Source: Neogemmobacter tilapiae (GTDB taxonomy: Bacteria; Pseudomonadota; Alphaproteobacteria; Rhodobacterales; Rhodobacteraceae). From it: 64,000 nucleotides of DNA. Position numbers and translations under genes: made by a program. Positions 1-9,016 of the stretch are shown here, piece by piece (position 1 is the stretch's first letter; every line of letters starts with the position of its first letter). Below the pieces are notes generated by a model. That model worked only from the letters and a program-made list of their open reading frames with translations, had not been told where the DNA came from and made no database searches. Location of the stretch: assembly GCF_014652215.1 (NCBI RefSeq), contig NZ_BMYJ01000005.1, positions 1 to 64,000 on the forward strand. Direction: 5' to 3'.

Positions 1-72
1 AAGCTCCGCTTCGCCATCCGCGAAGGCGGCCGCACCGTCGGCGCTGGCGTCGTGTCGAAAATCATCGAGTAA
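1..72 (+). CDS. tuf: Elongation factor Tu, C-terminal end (partial)
   Basis: The window opens inside this gene. The last 23 codons plus TAA read as the invariant EF-Tu tail (…RFAIREGGRTVGAGVVSKII E). EF-Tu is the GTPase that carries aminoacyl-tRNA to the ribosome. A strong intrinsic terminator follows about 35 nt after the stop. The copy number and upstream neighbours lie outside the window. Confidence 0.95.
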   Translation, partial: KLRFAIREGGRTVGAGVVSKIIE

Positions 73-106
73 TCGACAGGGCCATCGGCCCATCGGGAAC
101 GCAATC

Positions 107-133
107 AGGGCCGTCCTTCGGGGCGGCCCTTTT
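107..133 (+). terminator. Rho-independent terminator of tuf
   Basis: Ten-base-pair GC-rich stem (AGGGCCGTCC / GGGCGGCCCT, one G-T pair) closed by a TTCG tetraloop and followed by TTTT. It lies just downstream of the tuf stop. Confidence 0.85.
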
Positions 134-268
134 GCTGTCGCACAGAAAATGCGGTGGCCTTGCCGCGAATTCGTCACTGGATGCCGCTTGCCGCCTTGCC
201 TGCCCTGCCTTCCCCTGACAGCTTGGCCTTGACCGGGCCAAGGCCCGAAAGCCGAAAGGATTGCTGGA

Positions 269-1153
269 ATGACCTCCTACGCCCTGCGCGTTCAATGTGC
301 CTCGACCCGTGGGATCGTCGCGGCGATTTCGACCTGTCTGGCCGATCATGGTTGCAACATCACCGACAGTGCTCAGTTCGACGATGATGGCACGGGCCAG
401 TTCTTTACCCGCATCTCTTTTCGTTCCGAAGACGGCAAATCGCTGACCGACCTGCGCGAGGCTTTTGCGCCGATTGCCGAAAAATTCGCCATGCAAGCCG
501 AATTCTTTGACGAGGCGGCCAAGCGCAAGGTGATCGTCATGGTCAGCCGCTTTGGCCATTGCCTGAACGATCTGCTGTATCGCTCGCGCATCGGGGCCTT
601 GCCGGTGGAAATCGTCGGCGTGATCTCCAACCACATGGATTACCAAAAGGTCGTGGTGAACCAGGACATCCCCTATTACTGCATCAAGGTCACGAAAGAG
701 AACAAGCCGCAGGCCGAAGCCGAACAGATGCGGATCGTGCGGGATACCGGGGCGGAACTGATCGTTTTGGCGCGTTACATGCAGGTGCTGTCAGATGAAA
801 TGTGCCGCGAAATGTCGGGGCGGATCATCAACATCCACCATTCTTTCCTGCCCAGCTTCAAGGGCGCGAACCCCTATAAACAGGCCTTTGAAAAGGGCGT
901 GAAGCTGATCGGGGCGACCAGCCATTACGTCACCGCCGATCTGGACGAAGGCCCGATCATCGAACAGGACATCATCCGCGTGACCCATGCCCAGTCGAAC
1001 GAGGATTACGTCTCGATGGGCCGGGATGTGGAGGCGCAGGTTCTGGCGCGGGCGATCCATGCGCATGTGCATGGCCGGGTGTTCATCAACGGGCACAAGA
1101 CGGTGGTTTTCCCGCCGTCGCCGGGATCTTACGCCAGCGAGCGCATGGGCTGA
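269..1153 (+). CDS. purU: Formyltetrahydrofolate deformylase
   Basis: 294 aa, the usual PurU length. PurU hydrolyses 10-formyl-THF to formate and THF in the cytosol, balancing the one-carbon pool. Residues 1-90 form an ACT-type regulatory domain (starts MTSYALRVQCAST). The rest is a formyltransferase-fold domain with the family motifs HHSFLPSFKG and DLDEGPIIEQD carrying the catalytic His and Asp. It stands alone between the tuf terminator and a GFA gene. A weak GGA precedes the ATG, but no better in-frame start is seen. Confidence 0.93.
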   Translation: MTSYALRVQCASTRGIVAAISTCLADHGCNITDSAQFDDDGTGQFFTRISFRSEDGKSLTDLREAFAPIAEKFAMQAEFFDEAAKRKVIVMVSRFGHCLNDLLYRSRIGALPVEIVGVISNHMDYQKVVVNQDIPYYCIKVTKENKPQAEAEQMRIVRDTGAELIVLARYMQVLSDEMCREMSGRIINIHHSFLPSFKGANPYKQAFEKGVKLIGATSHYVTADLDEGPIIEQDIIRVTHAQSNEDYVSMGRDVEAQVLARAIHAHVHGRVFINGHKTVVFPPSPGSYASERMG

Positions 1154-1213
1154 TCCTGACAGGATCTGGCAGGACATAAAGCCTAACATCGGGTCAATCG
1201 AAGGAGAGACCCG

Positions 1214-1633
1214 ATGCTAAAGACCTATCACGGCACCTGCCATTGTGGCGCAGTGGAGTTTGAGGTGCCGCTGGACCTGAGCCAAGGCACCAACCGCTGC
1301 AATTGCACCTATTGCCGCAAAACGCGGCATTGGGGGGCGGCGGTGGCGGACCCCACGACGCTGCGGGTGACGAACGGCCAAGCGGCGATCAGCACCTACA
1401 ATGGCCGCGATGGTGGACCGGACGCGCCCATTGCCCATGCCTTTTGCAGCCATTGTGGGACCAAGCTGTTTACCACTGGCGACATTGCCGAACTGGGTGG
1501 CCGCTTTGCCAGCGTCTATCTTCCGGCGCTGGAGGATGCGACCGAAGCGGAGCTGATCGCGGCCCCGGTCTTCTGGTGCGACGGGCTGCACGACAATTGG
1601 TGGAATCCGGCGGCGGAAACCCGGCATCTTTGA
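1214..1633 (+). CDS. GFA family (CENP-V/GFA domain) zinc protein
   Basis: 139 aa. Three cysteine clusters match the GFA zinc-binding fold: C9-x-C11, C29/C31-x2-C34 and C78-x2-C81 (FCSHCGTKLF). The founding member, from Paracoccus, binds glutathione and was described as formaldehyde-activating, but most members have no proven substrate, so I give only the family. An AAGGAGAG ribosome site 9 nt before the ATG supports the start. It is a single gene 60 nt after purU; a link to one-carbon metabolism is only suggested by that neighbour. Confidence 0.85.
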   Translation: MLKTYHGTCHCGAVEFEVPLDLSQGTNRCNCTYCRKTRHWGAAVADPTTLRVTNGQAAISTYNGRDGGPDAPIAHAFCSHCGTKLFTTGDIAELGGRFASVYLPALEDATEAELIAAPVFWCDGLHDNWWNPAAETRHL

Positions 1634-1684
1634 CCCGAATCCCCCTTGATTTCCCCGGATGGCTGCCGTAACCCGACGCGCAGT

Positions 1685-1760
1685 AGGGGTATAGCTCAGT
1701 TGGTAGAGCGACGGTCTCCAAAACCGTAGGTCGCGGGTTCAAGCCCTGCTGCCCCTGCCA
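1685..1760 (+). tRNA. tRNA-Trp (anticodon CCA)
   Basis: Complete 76-nt cloverleaf with encoded CCA tail at 1758-1760. The acceptor stem is AGGGGTA paired to TGCCCCT, the D stem GCTC/GAGC, the anticodon stem ACGGT/ACCGT with loop CTCCAAA, and the T arm contains GGTTCAAGCC. The anticodon CCA is at 1718-1720. Confidence 0.96.
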
Positions 1761-1807
1761 TCCCAAATATCAGTGCCGGGCTGCCGGACAGAAGCAAGCC
1801 CGACATC

Positions 1808-2911
1808 ATGATTTCCCAGATACGCGCGCATTTGGCCCTGCTGGTCGCCGGAATGGTGGCCTTTGTCCTGATGGGGGTTGGCTCCGCCGTCTATGGCCCC
1901 GTCCTGCCCGGCATGGCGGAACGCTATACCCTGACGCTGGGCGAGGCCGGATGGCTGATTTCGGCGCATTGGATCGGCAATGCTGTCGGCATTGCGACGA
2001 TGTATTTTCTGGCGGAAAAAGTGCCCAGCGGTCTGGCGCTGGCGATCATGGCGGCAGGCGCTGCGGCCCTGGCCTTGGCCCCCGGCTGGGCCCCGACGCT
2101 GGCAGCGGCCTTTGTCTTTGGTGCGGGTTACGGCATGGTGACGGCGGTGTTCAACCCCGCCATGCTGACGGCCTTTGGCGCACGGGGCACCGGGATGCTC
2201 AGCCTGTTGAACGCGATGTATGGCATTGGGGCGATTGCCGGGCCGCTGATCTATGTGCAACTGGGGCAGAATGCCGGAACGGTCTTTGGCGGGCTGGCGG
2301 TGATCTGCGCGGCGGCCTCGGTCGGCACGGCTTTGACGCTGAAGCCGGGTGGGAAAAGCACGCAATCCGCCCCGCGCATCGGCTTTCGGGTGGATCCGGT
2401 GATTCTGGGCTTTGGCGCTTTGGGCGTGGGGCTCGAGGCTTGTCTGGTGGGCCTTGGGCCGGCCGCCTTGATGGCGGCGGGGGTCACGGATGTTCGGGCG
2501 GCGGAGTTGTTGTCGGTGTTCTTTGCGGCCTTTCTGGGCGCGCGGATCTTGTTGATCTTTACCGCCCATCTGATCCCGTCGTTCTGGATCTATCTGTTCG
2601 CCGCCGCCTCGGCCTTGATCTTTGGCCTAGGGGCGGTGTTCCTGTCACCGGGGCTGTTCTTTGTCGCTATGGGCATCAGCGCCAGCCTGTATTTCCCGGC
2701 CTTTTACGTGACTGCCACCCGCGCCATGGGCAGCGACCCGCGCGTGCCTTCGGTGATCATCGGGGCGGGGCTGGTCGGCGGCATTTCCATGCCGCTAATG
2801 CTGGCCCCCCTGACGCAGACCGAAGGGCTGGCGTTTTTCTATACGGTGGCCGTGCTGGGCCTGATCCTGACCTTGGGCAGCCTGATAAGCCTGCCGCGCT
2901 ATCGCGTCTAA
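1808..2911 (+). CDS. MFS transporter
   Basis: 367 aa, almost entirely hydrophobic with about 11-12 predicted membrane spans, typical of the major facilitator superfamily. The N-terminal half has a Gly/Ala-rich span pattern (SAHWIGNAVGIATMYFLAEKV) like small sugar or drug MFS members. The substrate cannot be read from sequence. Its stop overlaps by 4 nt the stop of the convergent DUF2585 gene, and it follows tRNA-Trp by about 50 nt. Confidence 0.8.
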   Translation: MISQIRAHLALLVAGMVAFVLMGVGSAVYGPVLPGMAERYTLTLGEAGWLISAHWIGNAVGIATMYFLAEKVPSGLALAIMAAGAAALALAPGWAPTLAAAFVFGAGYGMVTAVFNPAMLTAFGARGTGMLSLLNAMYGIGAIAGPLIYVQLGQNAGTVFGGLAVICAAASVGTALTLKPGGKSTQSAPRIGFRVDPVILGFGALGVGLEACLVGLGPAALMAAGVTDVRAAELLSVFFAAFLGARILLIFTAHLIPSFWIYLFAAASALIFGLGAVFLSPGLFFVAMGISASLYFPAFYVTATRAMGSDPRVPSVIIGAGLVGGISMPLMLAPLTQTEGLAFFYTVAVLGLILTLGSLISLPRYRV

Positions 2912-3468
2912 AGCGCCGCCTGCCATTCGCGGACGGCGTCCAGCGGGTAAAGCAGCATCAAGATGTTCAGCGCCAGCCCGTCGCGGATCAGCCAGATGGT
3001 CAGCGCCTCAAACCCCACGACAATCGCCACGCTGGCCCAAACGGGCAGGCGGGCGGCAAGGAAAAAGCCCAACACCATCGCCAGAATATCGGCGACCGAG
3101 TTGATGACGCTGTCGCCAAAGTAATCCAGACTGATCGTCACCGCCCGATAGCGTTCGATGATCATCGGCGAGTTTTCCAAAATCTCCCAGGCGCATTCGA
3201 TCACTGTCGCAATGACCAGCCGCCAGCCGAACGACAGGCGACGGGCGGTCAGCCACAGCAGGCCAAAGAACAGAAAGCCGTGCAGCAGATGGGACGGGGT
3301 ATACCAATCGCTCAGATGCTGGCTGTTTTCGCTACTGAACACCACACCATGCCACAGTTTGACATAGCCGCATTTGCAGATGGGTTCCTGCCCGATGATC
3401 AGCAGCCAAGCGGCGGCGATCAGGATGGTCAGGACGGTGATCAGATAGGGGGTGCGATTTTGGGTCAT
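2908..3468 (-). CDS. UPF0314/DUF2585 family membrane protein
   Basis: 186 aa. It has the DUF2585 (UPF0314) pattern: an N-terminal membrane span, then a conserved block with WYTPSHLLHGFLFF, ECAWEILENSP and GDSVINSVADI, and further spans. The family is common in alphaproteobacteria and has no known function. It is convergent with the MFS gene (4-nt overlap) and divergent from ytfQ across about 230 nt. Confidence 0.85.
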   Translation of the reverse strand: MTQNRTPYLITVLTILIAAAWLLIIGQEPICKCGYVKLWHGVVFSSENSQHLSDWYTPSHLLHGFLFFGLLWLTARRLSFGWRLVIATVIECAWEILENSPMIIERYRAVTISLDYFGDSVINSVADILAMVLGFFLAARLPVWASVAIVVGFEALTIWLIRDGLALNILMLLYPLDAVREWQAAL

Positions 3469-3572
3469 GATGGGCGGATAGAATCACAGCTTTGTGAAAC
3501 TGCCTAGTGGGGAAATTCTGACCTGACTGCGCAAGTGCAGCATTGGATATTCCGCAGTGCAGCACGTCAATC

Positions 3573-3650
3573 GTCATACTTTTCAACACTTTGCTTGCCC
3601 AATCCCTAGGCAACAGTTTTATTTACATATCGTATGACTTTTGCTAGCGT
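3573..3650 (+). promoter_or_regulatory. Candidate ytfQ promoter with GntR-type operators
   Basis: A TTTACA -35 box (3622-3627) and a weak TAGCGT -10 box (3645-3650) are 17 nt apart. The spacer holds CATATCGTATG (3626-3636), an inverted repeat running into GTATGAC (3632-3638). The inverse heptamer GTCATAC lies upstream at 3573-3579. This placement suits repression by the GntR-type regulator encoded at the end of the operon. The promoter and operator are inferred from pattern only. Confidence 0.45.
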
Positions 3651-3696
3651 TTGGGCATCGTCGTCGGGAGAGCGGCGAACATCCTTGGGAGGAAAC

Positions 3697-4668
3697 ATGA
3701 AAGTTTTGAAGCAGCTTGCGCTGGCCGCAAGCACCGTTGCCTTGTTCGCTGGCGTGGCCCAGGCGGACGGGCTGCAAGGCAAAGTCGTCGGTTTCTCGCA
3801 GATCGGTTCGGAATCGGGCTGGCGCGCGGCGGAAACCTCGGTGACGAAACTGCAAGCCGAAGAGCGCGGCATTGACCTGAAATTCGCCGACGCCCAGCAA
3901 AAGCAGGAAAACCAGATCAAGGCGATCCGTGGTTTCATCGCGCAGGGCGTGGATGCCATTCTGGTGGCCCCGGTCGTCGCAACCGGCTGGGATGCCGTTC
4001 TGCAAGAAGCCAAAGACGCCAACATCCCGGTCATCTTGCTGGACCGTGGCGTGGACGCCTCGGAAGATCTGTATCTGACCTCGGTCGCTTCGGATCAGGT
4101 GAAAGAGGGCCGCGTGGCTGGCGAATGGCTGGTGAACACGGTTGGCGACAAAGACTGCAAGATCGTTGAACTGCAAGGCACCGTGGGCTCGACCCCGGCC
4201 ATCAACCGCAAGCAAGGCTTTGAAGAAGCGATTGCTGGCAAGGCGAACCTGACCATCGCCCGCAGCCAGACCGGCGACTTTACCCGCTCCAAGGGCAAAG
4301 AAGTCATGGAAGGCTTCATCAAGGCCGAAAACGGCGGCAAAGACATCTGCGCTGTTTACGCGCACAACGACGACATGGCCGTCGGTGCCATTCAGGCGAT
4401 CAAGGATGCGGGCCTGAAGCCGGGGACCGATATCCTCGTCGTGTCGATCGACGCTGTGCCCGATATCTTCGCCGCGATGGTCGCTGGTGAAGCCAACGCC
4501 ACGGTCGAACTGACCCCGAACATGGCAGGCCCGGCCTTTGACGCGCTGGACGCCTATCTGAACGGCGGCACGGTGCCGGAAAAATTCATCATCACGGAAT
4601 CAAAGCTGTATACCCCGGCTGACAATCCGCAGGGTGAATACGACACGCGCAAAGGTCTTGGTTACTGA
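3697..4668 (+). CDS. ytfQ: Sugar ABC transporter periplasmic binding protein, YtfQ type
   Basis: 323 aa. A signal peptide (MKVLKQLALAASTVALFAGVAQA, about 23 aa) is followed by a type I periplasmic binding protein. Motifs GSESGWRAAET, GVDAILVAPVVATGW, ILLDRGVD and AHNDDMAVGAIQAIK closely resemble E. coli YtfQ, which binds galactofuranose; related proteins bind arabinose or galactose. The start is set by GGGAGGAAAC just before ATG 3697; a longer in-frame start at 3634 would put 21 extra residues before the signal peptide. First gene of an importer operon. Confidence 0.88.
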   Translation: MKVLKQLALAASTVALFAGVAQADGLQGKVVGFSQIGSESGWRAAETSVTKLQAEERGIDLKFADAQQKQENQIKAIRGFIAQGVDAILVAPVVATGWDAVLQEAKDANIPVILLDRGVDASEDLYLTSVASDQVKEGRVAGEWLVNTVGDKDCKIVELQGTVGSTPAINRKQGFEEAIAGKANLTIARSQTGDFTRSKGKEVMEGFIKAENGGKDICAVYAHNDDMAVGAIQAIKDAGLKPGTDILVVSIDAVPDIFAAMVAGEANATVELTPNMAGPAFDALDAYLNGGTVPEKFIITESKLYTPADNPQGEYDTRKGLGY

Positions 4669-4691
4669 TTTCCTCCCCTAGACCTAAGCGT

Positions 4692-4731
4692 TCCGCCGGC
4701 CGGTTTCATGCTGGCCGGCGGATTGTTGTTG
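4692..4731 (+). terminator. Hairpin between ytfQ and ytfR (partial terminator/attenuator)
   Basis: Ten-base-pair stem TCCGCCGGCC / GGCCGGCGGA with an 11-nt loop, followed by the T-rich TTGTTGTT. It lies 23 nt after the ytfQ stop inside what looks like one operon. Such hairpins commonly let the binding-protein message exceed that of the downstream ATPase and permeases. Confidence 0.65.
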
Positions 4732-4784
4732 CATGCGATGAATAAGCGGAAAACAGTCCGATAACGGACGAGGGGGAGGGTGAC

Positions 4785-6302
4785 ATGACAGAACCGGCAA
4801 CGGTGTTGCAGGCGCGGGGGGTGGTCAAGGTTTTCGGCCAGCACCGGGCACTGGATGATGTCAGCATCGACCTGCGGGCGGGTGAGGTTCACGCGCTTTT
4901 GGGGGAAAACGGCGCAGGGAAATCCACGCTAATCAAGATCCTGACCGGGGCCTATCAGGCGACCGAGGGCGAGGTTCTGCTAGAGGGTCAGCCGGTGCGC
5001 TTTGCCGACCCGTTGCAGGCACAGGCCGCAGGGATTGGCACGGTCTATCAAGAGGTGAACCTGCTGCCGAACCGTTCGGTGGCCGAAAACCTGTTTCTGG
5101 GGCATCAGCCCACACGCTTTGGCTTTGTGCAGAAAAAGGTGATCTACGCCAAGGCACGCGCCGTTCTGGCGACCTATGGGCTGGATGTGGACGTGCGCGC
5201 GGAACTCGGCAGCTATTCCGTGGCCGTGCAGCAGATCGTGGCGATTGCCCGCGCGGTGGAACTGTCGGGCAAGGTGCTGGTTCTGGATGAACCGACCGCC
5301 AGCCTTGATCGCAATGAAGTGGACCGTCTGTTCGACATCATCCGCCAACTGAAAGCCCGTGGTCTGGCGATTATCTTCATCACGCATTTTCTGGATCAGG
5401 TTTTCGCCATTTCCGACCGCATGACGGTGCTGCGGAATGGCAAGCTGATCGGCACTTCCAGCCTGAAAGACGTCAGCCCGACCGATGTGGTGCGGATGAT
5501 GCTGGGCAAGGATCTTGAGATTTTACACCCCGTCAGCACGGCCGCCGAAGGCGCGTCGGGGCCGGTGATGCTGTCCTTTGACGGTTTCGGCAAGCCGGGC
5601 AAGGTGGCCCCGGTGACACTGGATATTCATCGTGGCGAGGTTGTGGGGGTTGCGGGTCTGTTGGGGTCCGGCCGGACAGAACTGGCGCGGCTGATGTTTG
5701 GGGTCGATACCGCCGAAAGCGGCAAGGTCACAATGAATGGCAAGGAAATCTCGCTGCGCTCGCCCGTTCAGGCGGTGCAGGCGGGCTTTGGTTTCTGCCC
5801 CGAGGATCGCAAGGCCGATGGCATTTTCGGTGATCTGTCGGTGCGGGAAAACCTGATCATCGCGTTGCAGGCGAAACTCGGTTGGTTCAAGGCGCTGAAC
5901 CGCGACGAACAGCTTGAAATCGCCGGACGCTATGCCGAGGCGCTGGATATTCGTGCCGCAAACCACGACATGCCGATCAAGCTGTTGTCGGGGGGGAATC
6001 AGCAAAAGGTGATCCTGGGCCGCTGGCTGGCGATTGATCCGAATTTCCTGATTCTGGACGAACCGACGCGGGGCATCGACGTCGGCGCCCATGCAGAAAT
6101 CGTGCGCACCATCAACCGCTTGCGCGAAGATGGGCTTGGTTTACTGGTCATTTCATCCGAACTCGATGAAATCGTGGCCTATTCCAGCCGGGTCGTCGTC
6201 ATGCGCGACCGGCAGATGGTCGCAGAACTTCACGGGCAAGACATCTCGCCCAAAATCATCGTGCAGGCCATCGCGGCCCAGCATCAGGAGGCAGCGGAGT
6301 GA
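4785..6302 (+). CDS. ytfR: Sugar ABC transporter ATP-binding protein, YtfR type
   Basis: 505 aa with two fused nucleotide-binding domains, as in RbsA/MglA/YtfR. The first has Walker [10 protein letters not shown] at residues 40-48 and Walker B LVLDEPTASLD. The second has the degenerate P-loop GLLGSGRTELA typical of this class, a strong LSGGNQQK signature and [14 protein letters not shown]. It powers import of the sugar bound by YtfQ at the inner membrane face. AGGGGGAGGG precedes the ATG, and its stop overlaps the next gene. Confidence 0.9.
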   Translation: MTEPATVLQARGVVKVFGQHRALDDVSIDLRAGEVHALLGENGAGKSTLIKILTGAYQATEGEVLLEGQPVRFADPLQAQAAGIGTVYQEVNLLPNRSVAENLFLGHQPTRFGFVQKKVIYAKARAVLATYGLDVDVRAELGSYSVAVQQIVAIARAVELSGKVLVLDEPTASLDRNEVDRLFDIIRQLKARGLAIIFITHFLDQVFAISDRMTVLRNGKLIGTSSLKDVSPTDVVRMMLGKDLEILHPVSTAAEGASGPVMLSFDGFGKPGKVAPVTLDIHRGEVVGVAGLLGSGRTELARLMFGVDTAESGKVTMNGKEISLRSPVQAVQAGFGFCPEDRKADGIFGDLSVRENLIIALQAKLGWFKALNRDEQLEIAGRYAEALDIRAANHDMPIKLLSGGNQQKVILGRWLAIDPNFLILDEPTRGIDVGAHAEIVRTINRLREDGLGLLVISSELDEIVAYSSRVVVMRDRQMVAELHGQDISPKIIVQAIAAQHQEAAE

Positions 6303-7303
6303 TGAAAACCCGCGTTCTGTCGCGGCTGATTTCGCCGCAAACCATGGCCTTGGCAGCGGTGCTGCTGGTCAACTGGATCTTGTTTCCCGGCTTTTTCGAC
6401 ATCGAATGGAAAGATGGGCGGCTGTTTGGCAGCCTGATCGACGTGCTGAACCGGGGGGCACCCGTGGCAATCCTTGCGATCGGCATGACCGCCGTCATTG
6501 CGACCAAAGGCGTTGACCTGTCGGTGGGGGCCGTCATGGCCATTGCCGGGGCGACCGCCGCCACCATGGTCGAGGCCGGTTGGCCCGCCCATACCGCCGT
6601 TGCGGTGGCCCTACTGGCCGGTCTGGCCTGCGGGCTTTGGAATGGGGTTCTGGTGGCCCTGCTGGACATCCAGCCGATCATTGCAACCCTTGTCATCATG
6701 GTGGCGGGGCGCGGCATTGCCCAGTTGATCACCGAAGGCAGCATCGTCACCTTCAGCGATCCGACCCTGATCTTCATCGGCACAGGCTCTTTCCTAGGTC
6801 TGCCGATGCCCGTGGTCATTGCCGCAACCTTGGCCGTTCTCGCCACGCTGCTTGTCCGCCGCACGGCGCTGGGCCTGCTGGTCGAGGCGGTGGGCGTCAA
6901 CCGTTCCGCTGCGCGCTATGCCGGGATTTCGGCGAATGTGCTGCTGTTGGCGGTCTATGTCTTTTGCGGCTTCTGCGCCGCCATCGCGGGCATGATCGTC
7001 GCGGGCGACATTCGTGGAGCCGATGCCAATAACGCGGGTCTTTGGCTGGAGCTGGACGCCATTCTGGCGGTCGTCATTGGAGGTACCTCGCTGCTGGGGG
7101 GGCGTTTTTCCATCCTTATGTCGGTTCTGGGGGCCGTCATCATTCAGGCGATGAACACCGGGATTCTGGTCTCGGGGTTCCCGCCTGAATTCAACCTTGT
7201 CGTCAAATCCGGGGTCATCATCCTGATCCTTGTCCTGCAATCGCCCCTCTCGGCCACCCTGTTCCTGCGTGCGCCCAAGGCCAAGACCGGAGCGTCGAAA
7301 TGA
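6302..7303 (+). CDS. ytfT: Sugar ABC transporter permease, YtfT type
   Basis: 333 aa from ATG 6302; a GTG one codon upstream is possible. RbsC/YtfT-type permease with about 8-10 membrane spans and the family motifs GMTAVIATKGVDLSVGAVMA and DAILAVVIGGTSLLGGRFS. Its start overlaps the ytfR stop (TGATG) and its end overlaps yjfF (ATGA), which points to translational coupling. It pairs with YjfF in a heterodimeric channel. Confidence 0.88.
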   Translation: MKTRVLSRLISPQTMALAAVLLVNWILFPGFFDIEWKDGRLFGSLIDVLNRGAPVAILAIGMTAVIATKGVDLSVGAVMAIAGATAATMVEAGWPAHTAVAVALLAGLACGLWNGVLVALLDIQPIIATLVIMVAGRGIAQLITEGSIVTFSDPTLIFIGTGSFLGLPMPVVIAATLAVLATLLVRRTALGLLVEAVGVNRSAARYAGISANVLLLAVYVFCGFCAAIAGMIVAGDIRGADANNAGLWLELDAILAVVIGGTSLLGGRFSILMSVLGAVIIQAMNTGILVSGFPPEFNLVVKSGVIILILVLQSPLSATLFLRAPKAKTGASK

Positions 7304-8277
7304 ACCGTTCCTTGCGCCCGCTGGCGGCCACCGCCATCATCTTTCTGCTGTGCTATCTGGCGGCGGTCATTCAGTTCCCCTCGATGCTTTCCACCCGCGT
7401 TCTGGGCAACTTTCTGACCGACAACGCCTTTTTGGGCATCACTGCTGTCGGCATGACCTTTGTCATCCTCTCGGGCGGGATCGACCTTTCGGTGGGGGCG
7501 GTCATCGGCTTTACCGGCGTGCTGATCGCCGTCTTGATCAGCCATTTCGGCATGCACCCGCTGGCCGCCTTTGCCGTCACCCTGACCATCGCCGCGCTGT
7601 TCGGGGCGGCGATGGGGGCTGCGATCCATTACATGCAGGTGCCCAGTTTCATCGTGACGCTGGCGGGCATGTTTCTGGCCCGCGGTGCCGCCTCGGTCAT
7701 TTCGCCCGATTCCATCCCGATCAACCATGACTTCTACACCTCGGTTTCTCAGGCCTATCTGTTGATGCCCGGCGGCGGTCGCCTGTCGCTGATCGGCGGA
7801 ATCATGGTGCTGGTCTTTGTCGTCGGGGCCTTGGTCGCCCACCGCACGCGGTTTGGTTCCTATGTCTATGCCCTTGGCGGCAACACCACATCCGCCGCCC
7901 TGATGGGTGTGCCTGTCGCCCGCACCACCATTCTGATCTACACGCTGTCATCGTTCCTCGCGGGCCTATCGGGCGTCATCTTCTCGCTTTACACCTCGGC
8001 CGGATACTCGCTGGCCGCTGTCGGTGTCGAACTCGACGCCATCGGCGCGGTCGTCATTGGCGGCACGCTTTTGACGGGCGGTTACGGCTTTGTCGCGGGC
8101 ACCTTCATCGGCGTCATGCTGATGGGGCTGGTCCAGACCTACATCATCTTTGATGGCACGCTGTCCTCCTGGTGGACAAAGATTGTCATCGGCGTGCTTC
8201 TGTTTATGTTCATCTTGCTGCAAAGGATCGTCTTCGCAGCCTCGGCCCCAAGGAAGAAAGCGTTCTGGAAAGTGTAA
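7300..8277 (+). CDS. yjfF: Sugar ABC transporter permease, YjfF type
   Basis: 325 aa, the second inner-membrane permease of the importer. It carries GMTFVILSGGIDLSVGAVIG and ELDAIGAVVIGGTLLTGGYG, the conserved permease loops of RbsC/YjfF. It overlaps ytfT by 4 nt and is followed by the GntR gene 1 nt after its stop, so regulator and importer share a transcript. The gene order ytfQ-ytfR-ytfT-yjfF matches E. coli. Confidence 0.88.
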   Translation: MNRSLRPLAATAIIFLLCYLAAVIQFPSMLSTRVLGNFLTDNAFLGITAVGMTFVILSGGIDLSVGAVIGFTGVLIAVLISHFGMHPLAAFAVTLTIAALFGAAMGAAIHYMQVPSFIVTLAGMFLARGAASVISPDSIPINHDFYTSVSQAYLLMPGGGRLSLIGGIMVLVFVVGALVAHRTRFGSYVYALGGNTTSAALMGVPVARTTILIYTLSSFLAGLSGVIFSLYTSAGYSLAAVGVELDAIGAVVIGGTLLTGGYGFVAGTFIGVMLMGLVQTYIIFDGTLSSWWTKIVIGVLLFMFILLQRIVFAASAPRKKAFWKV

Positions 8278-8278
8278 G

Positions 8279-9016
8279 ATGAGTGAACCGGGAAGCCTGA
8301 TCCGTGCCTTGTCGGGGCGGCAGGCGGCGCGCAACTTCCATACGTTTGTGATCAACGAACTGGGCGCCGGGATTGTCACCGGCGCCTTTCCCGTTGACGT
8401 GCCCCTGCCGAATGAGGCGGAGATTATGGAACGTTACGACGTGTCGCGGACGGTTCTGCGCGAGGCGATGAAGACGTTAGAGGCAAAGGGTCTGGTCGAG
8501 GCACGGGCCAAAGTGGGGACGAAAGTCCTGCCGCGCAACCGCTGGAACCTGTTTGACCGGCAGGTGCTGACCTGGATGTTTGAGGCGGGGCCGGATGCGG
8601 GCTTTGTGCGGGCGCTGCTGCCCGTGCGGCAAAGCCTGACCTTGCAGGCCGCAAGGGCGGCGGCAGAATTGCGGACGTCGGATCATATGCGGATGCTGGG
8701 CTATTGGCTGAACCAACGTCAGGCCTGTGCGGGGATGCCGGAAAACTGCGCCTTGGCGGAATTTGAATTGCAGCGGATTTTGCATGAGGCGAGCCAAAAC
8801 CCCATGCTGCGCGCCGCCACCGCCCTGCCGGAATTTGCCATCGCAGCGGCCTTTCAGGCACGGATGGCGGCGGGGGTAAGCGACTTCGCCAGCCCCGCGC
8901 AGTCGCATTTCGCCGAACTGGTGGGCTGTATGGAAAAGGGGGACGGCCTTGGTTTGGCCACCCCCCTTGCCGCGATCTTTCAGGCCGAGGCTGAGGCTTG
9001 CCTCCCCGCCCCCTGA
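8279..9016 (+). CDS. GntR family regulator (FadR/FCD type)
   Basis: 245 aa. The N-terminal winged helix (about residues 20-85) has the GntR core PLPNEAEIMERYDVSRTVLREAMKTLEAKGLVEARAKVGT. The C-terminal domain (about 100-240) is FCD-like and likely binds a sugar acid or sugar. An upstream in-frame start at 8150 lies inside yjfF, so ATG 8279, right behind the yjfF stop, is chosen. It probably controls the ytf operon through the sites around 3573-3650. Its stop directly abuts the convergent galM. Confidence 0.85.
   Translation: MSEPGSLIRALSGRQAARNFHTFVINELGAGIVTGAFPVDVPLPNEAEIMERYDVSRTVLREAMKTLEAKGLVEARAKVGTKVLPRNRWNLFDRQVLTWMFEAGPDAGFVRALLPVRQSLTLQAARAAAELRTSDHMRMLGYWLNQRQACAGMPENCALAEFELQRILHEASQNPMLRAATALPEFAIAAAFQARMAAGVSDFASPAQSHFAELVGCMEKGDGLGLATPLAAIFQAEAEACLPAP

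Noticed and set aside
1685-1760. tRNA-Trp as a phage or island attachment site
   Set aside because: The following genes (MFS, DUF2585) have normal composition and no integrase or direct repeat of the tRNA end is seen.
1951-3507. 518-codon plus-strand frame
   Set aside because: It is a shadow of the MFS gene continuing antisense through DUF2585; its Gly/Arg-rich low-sense translation shows no family.
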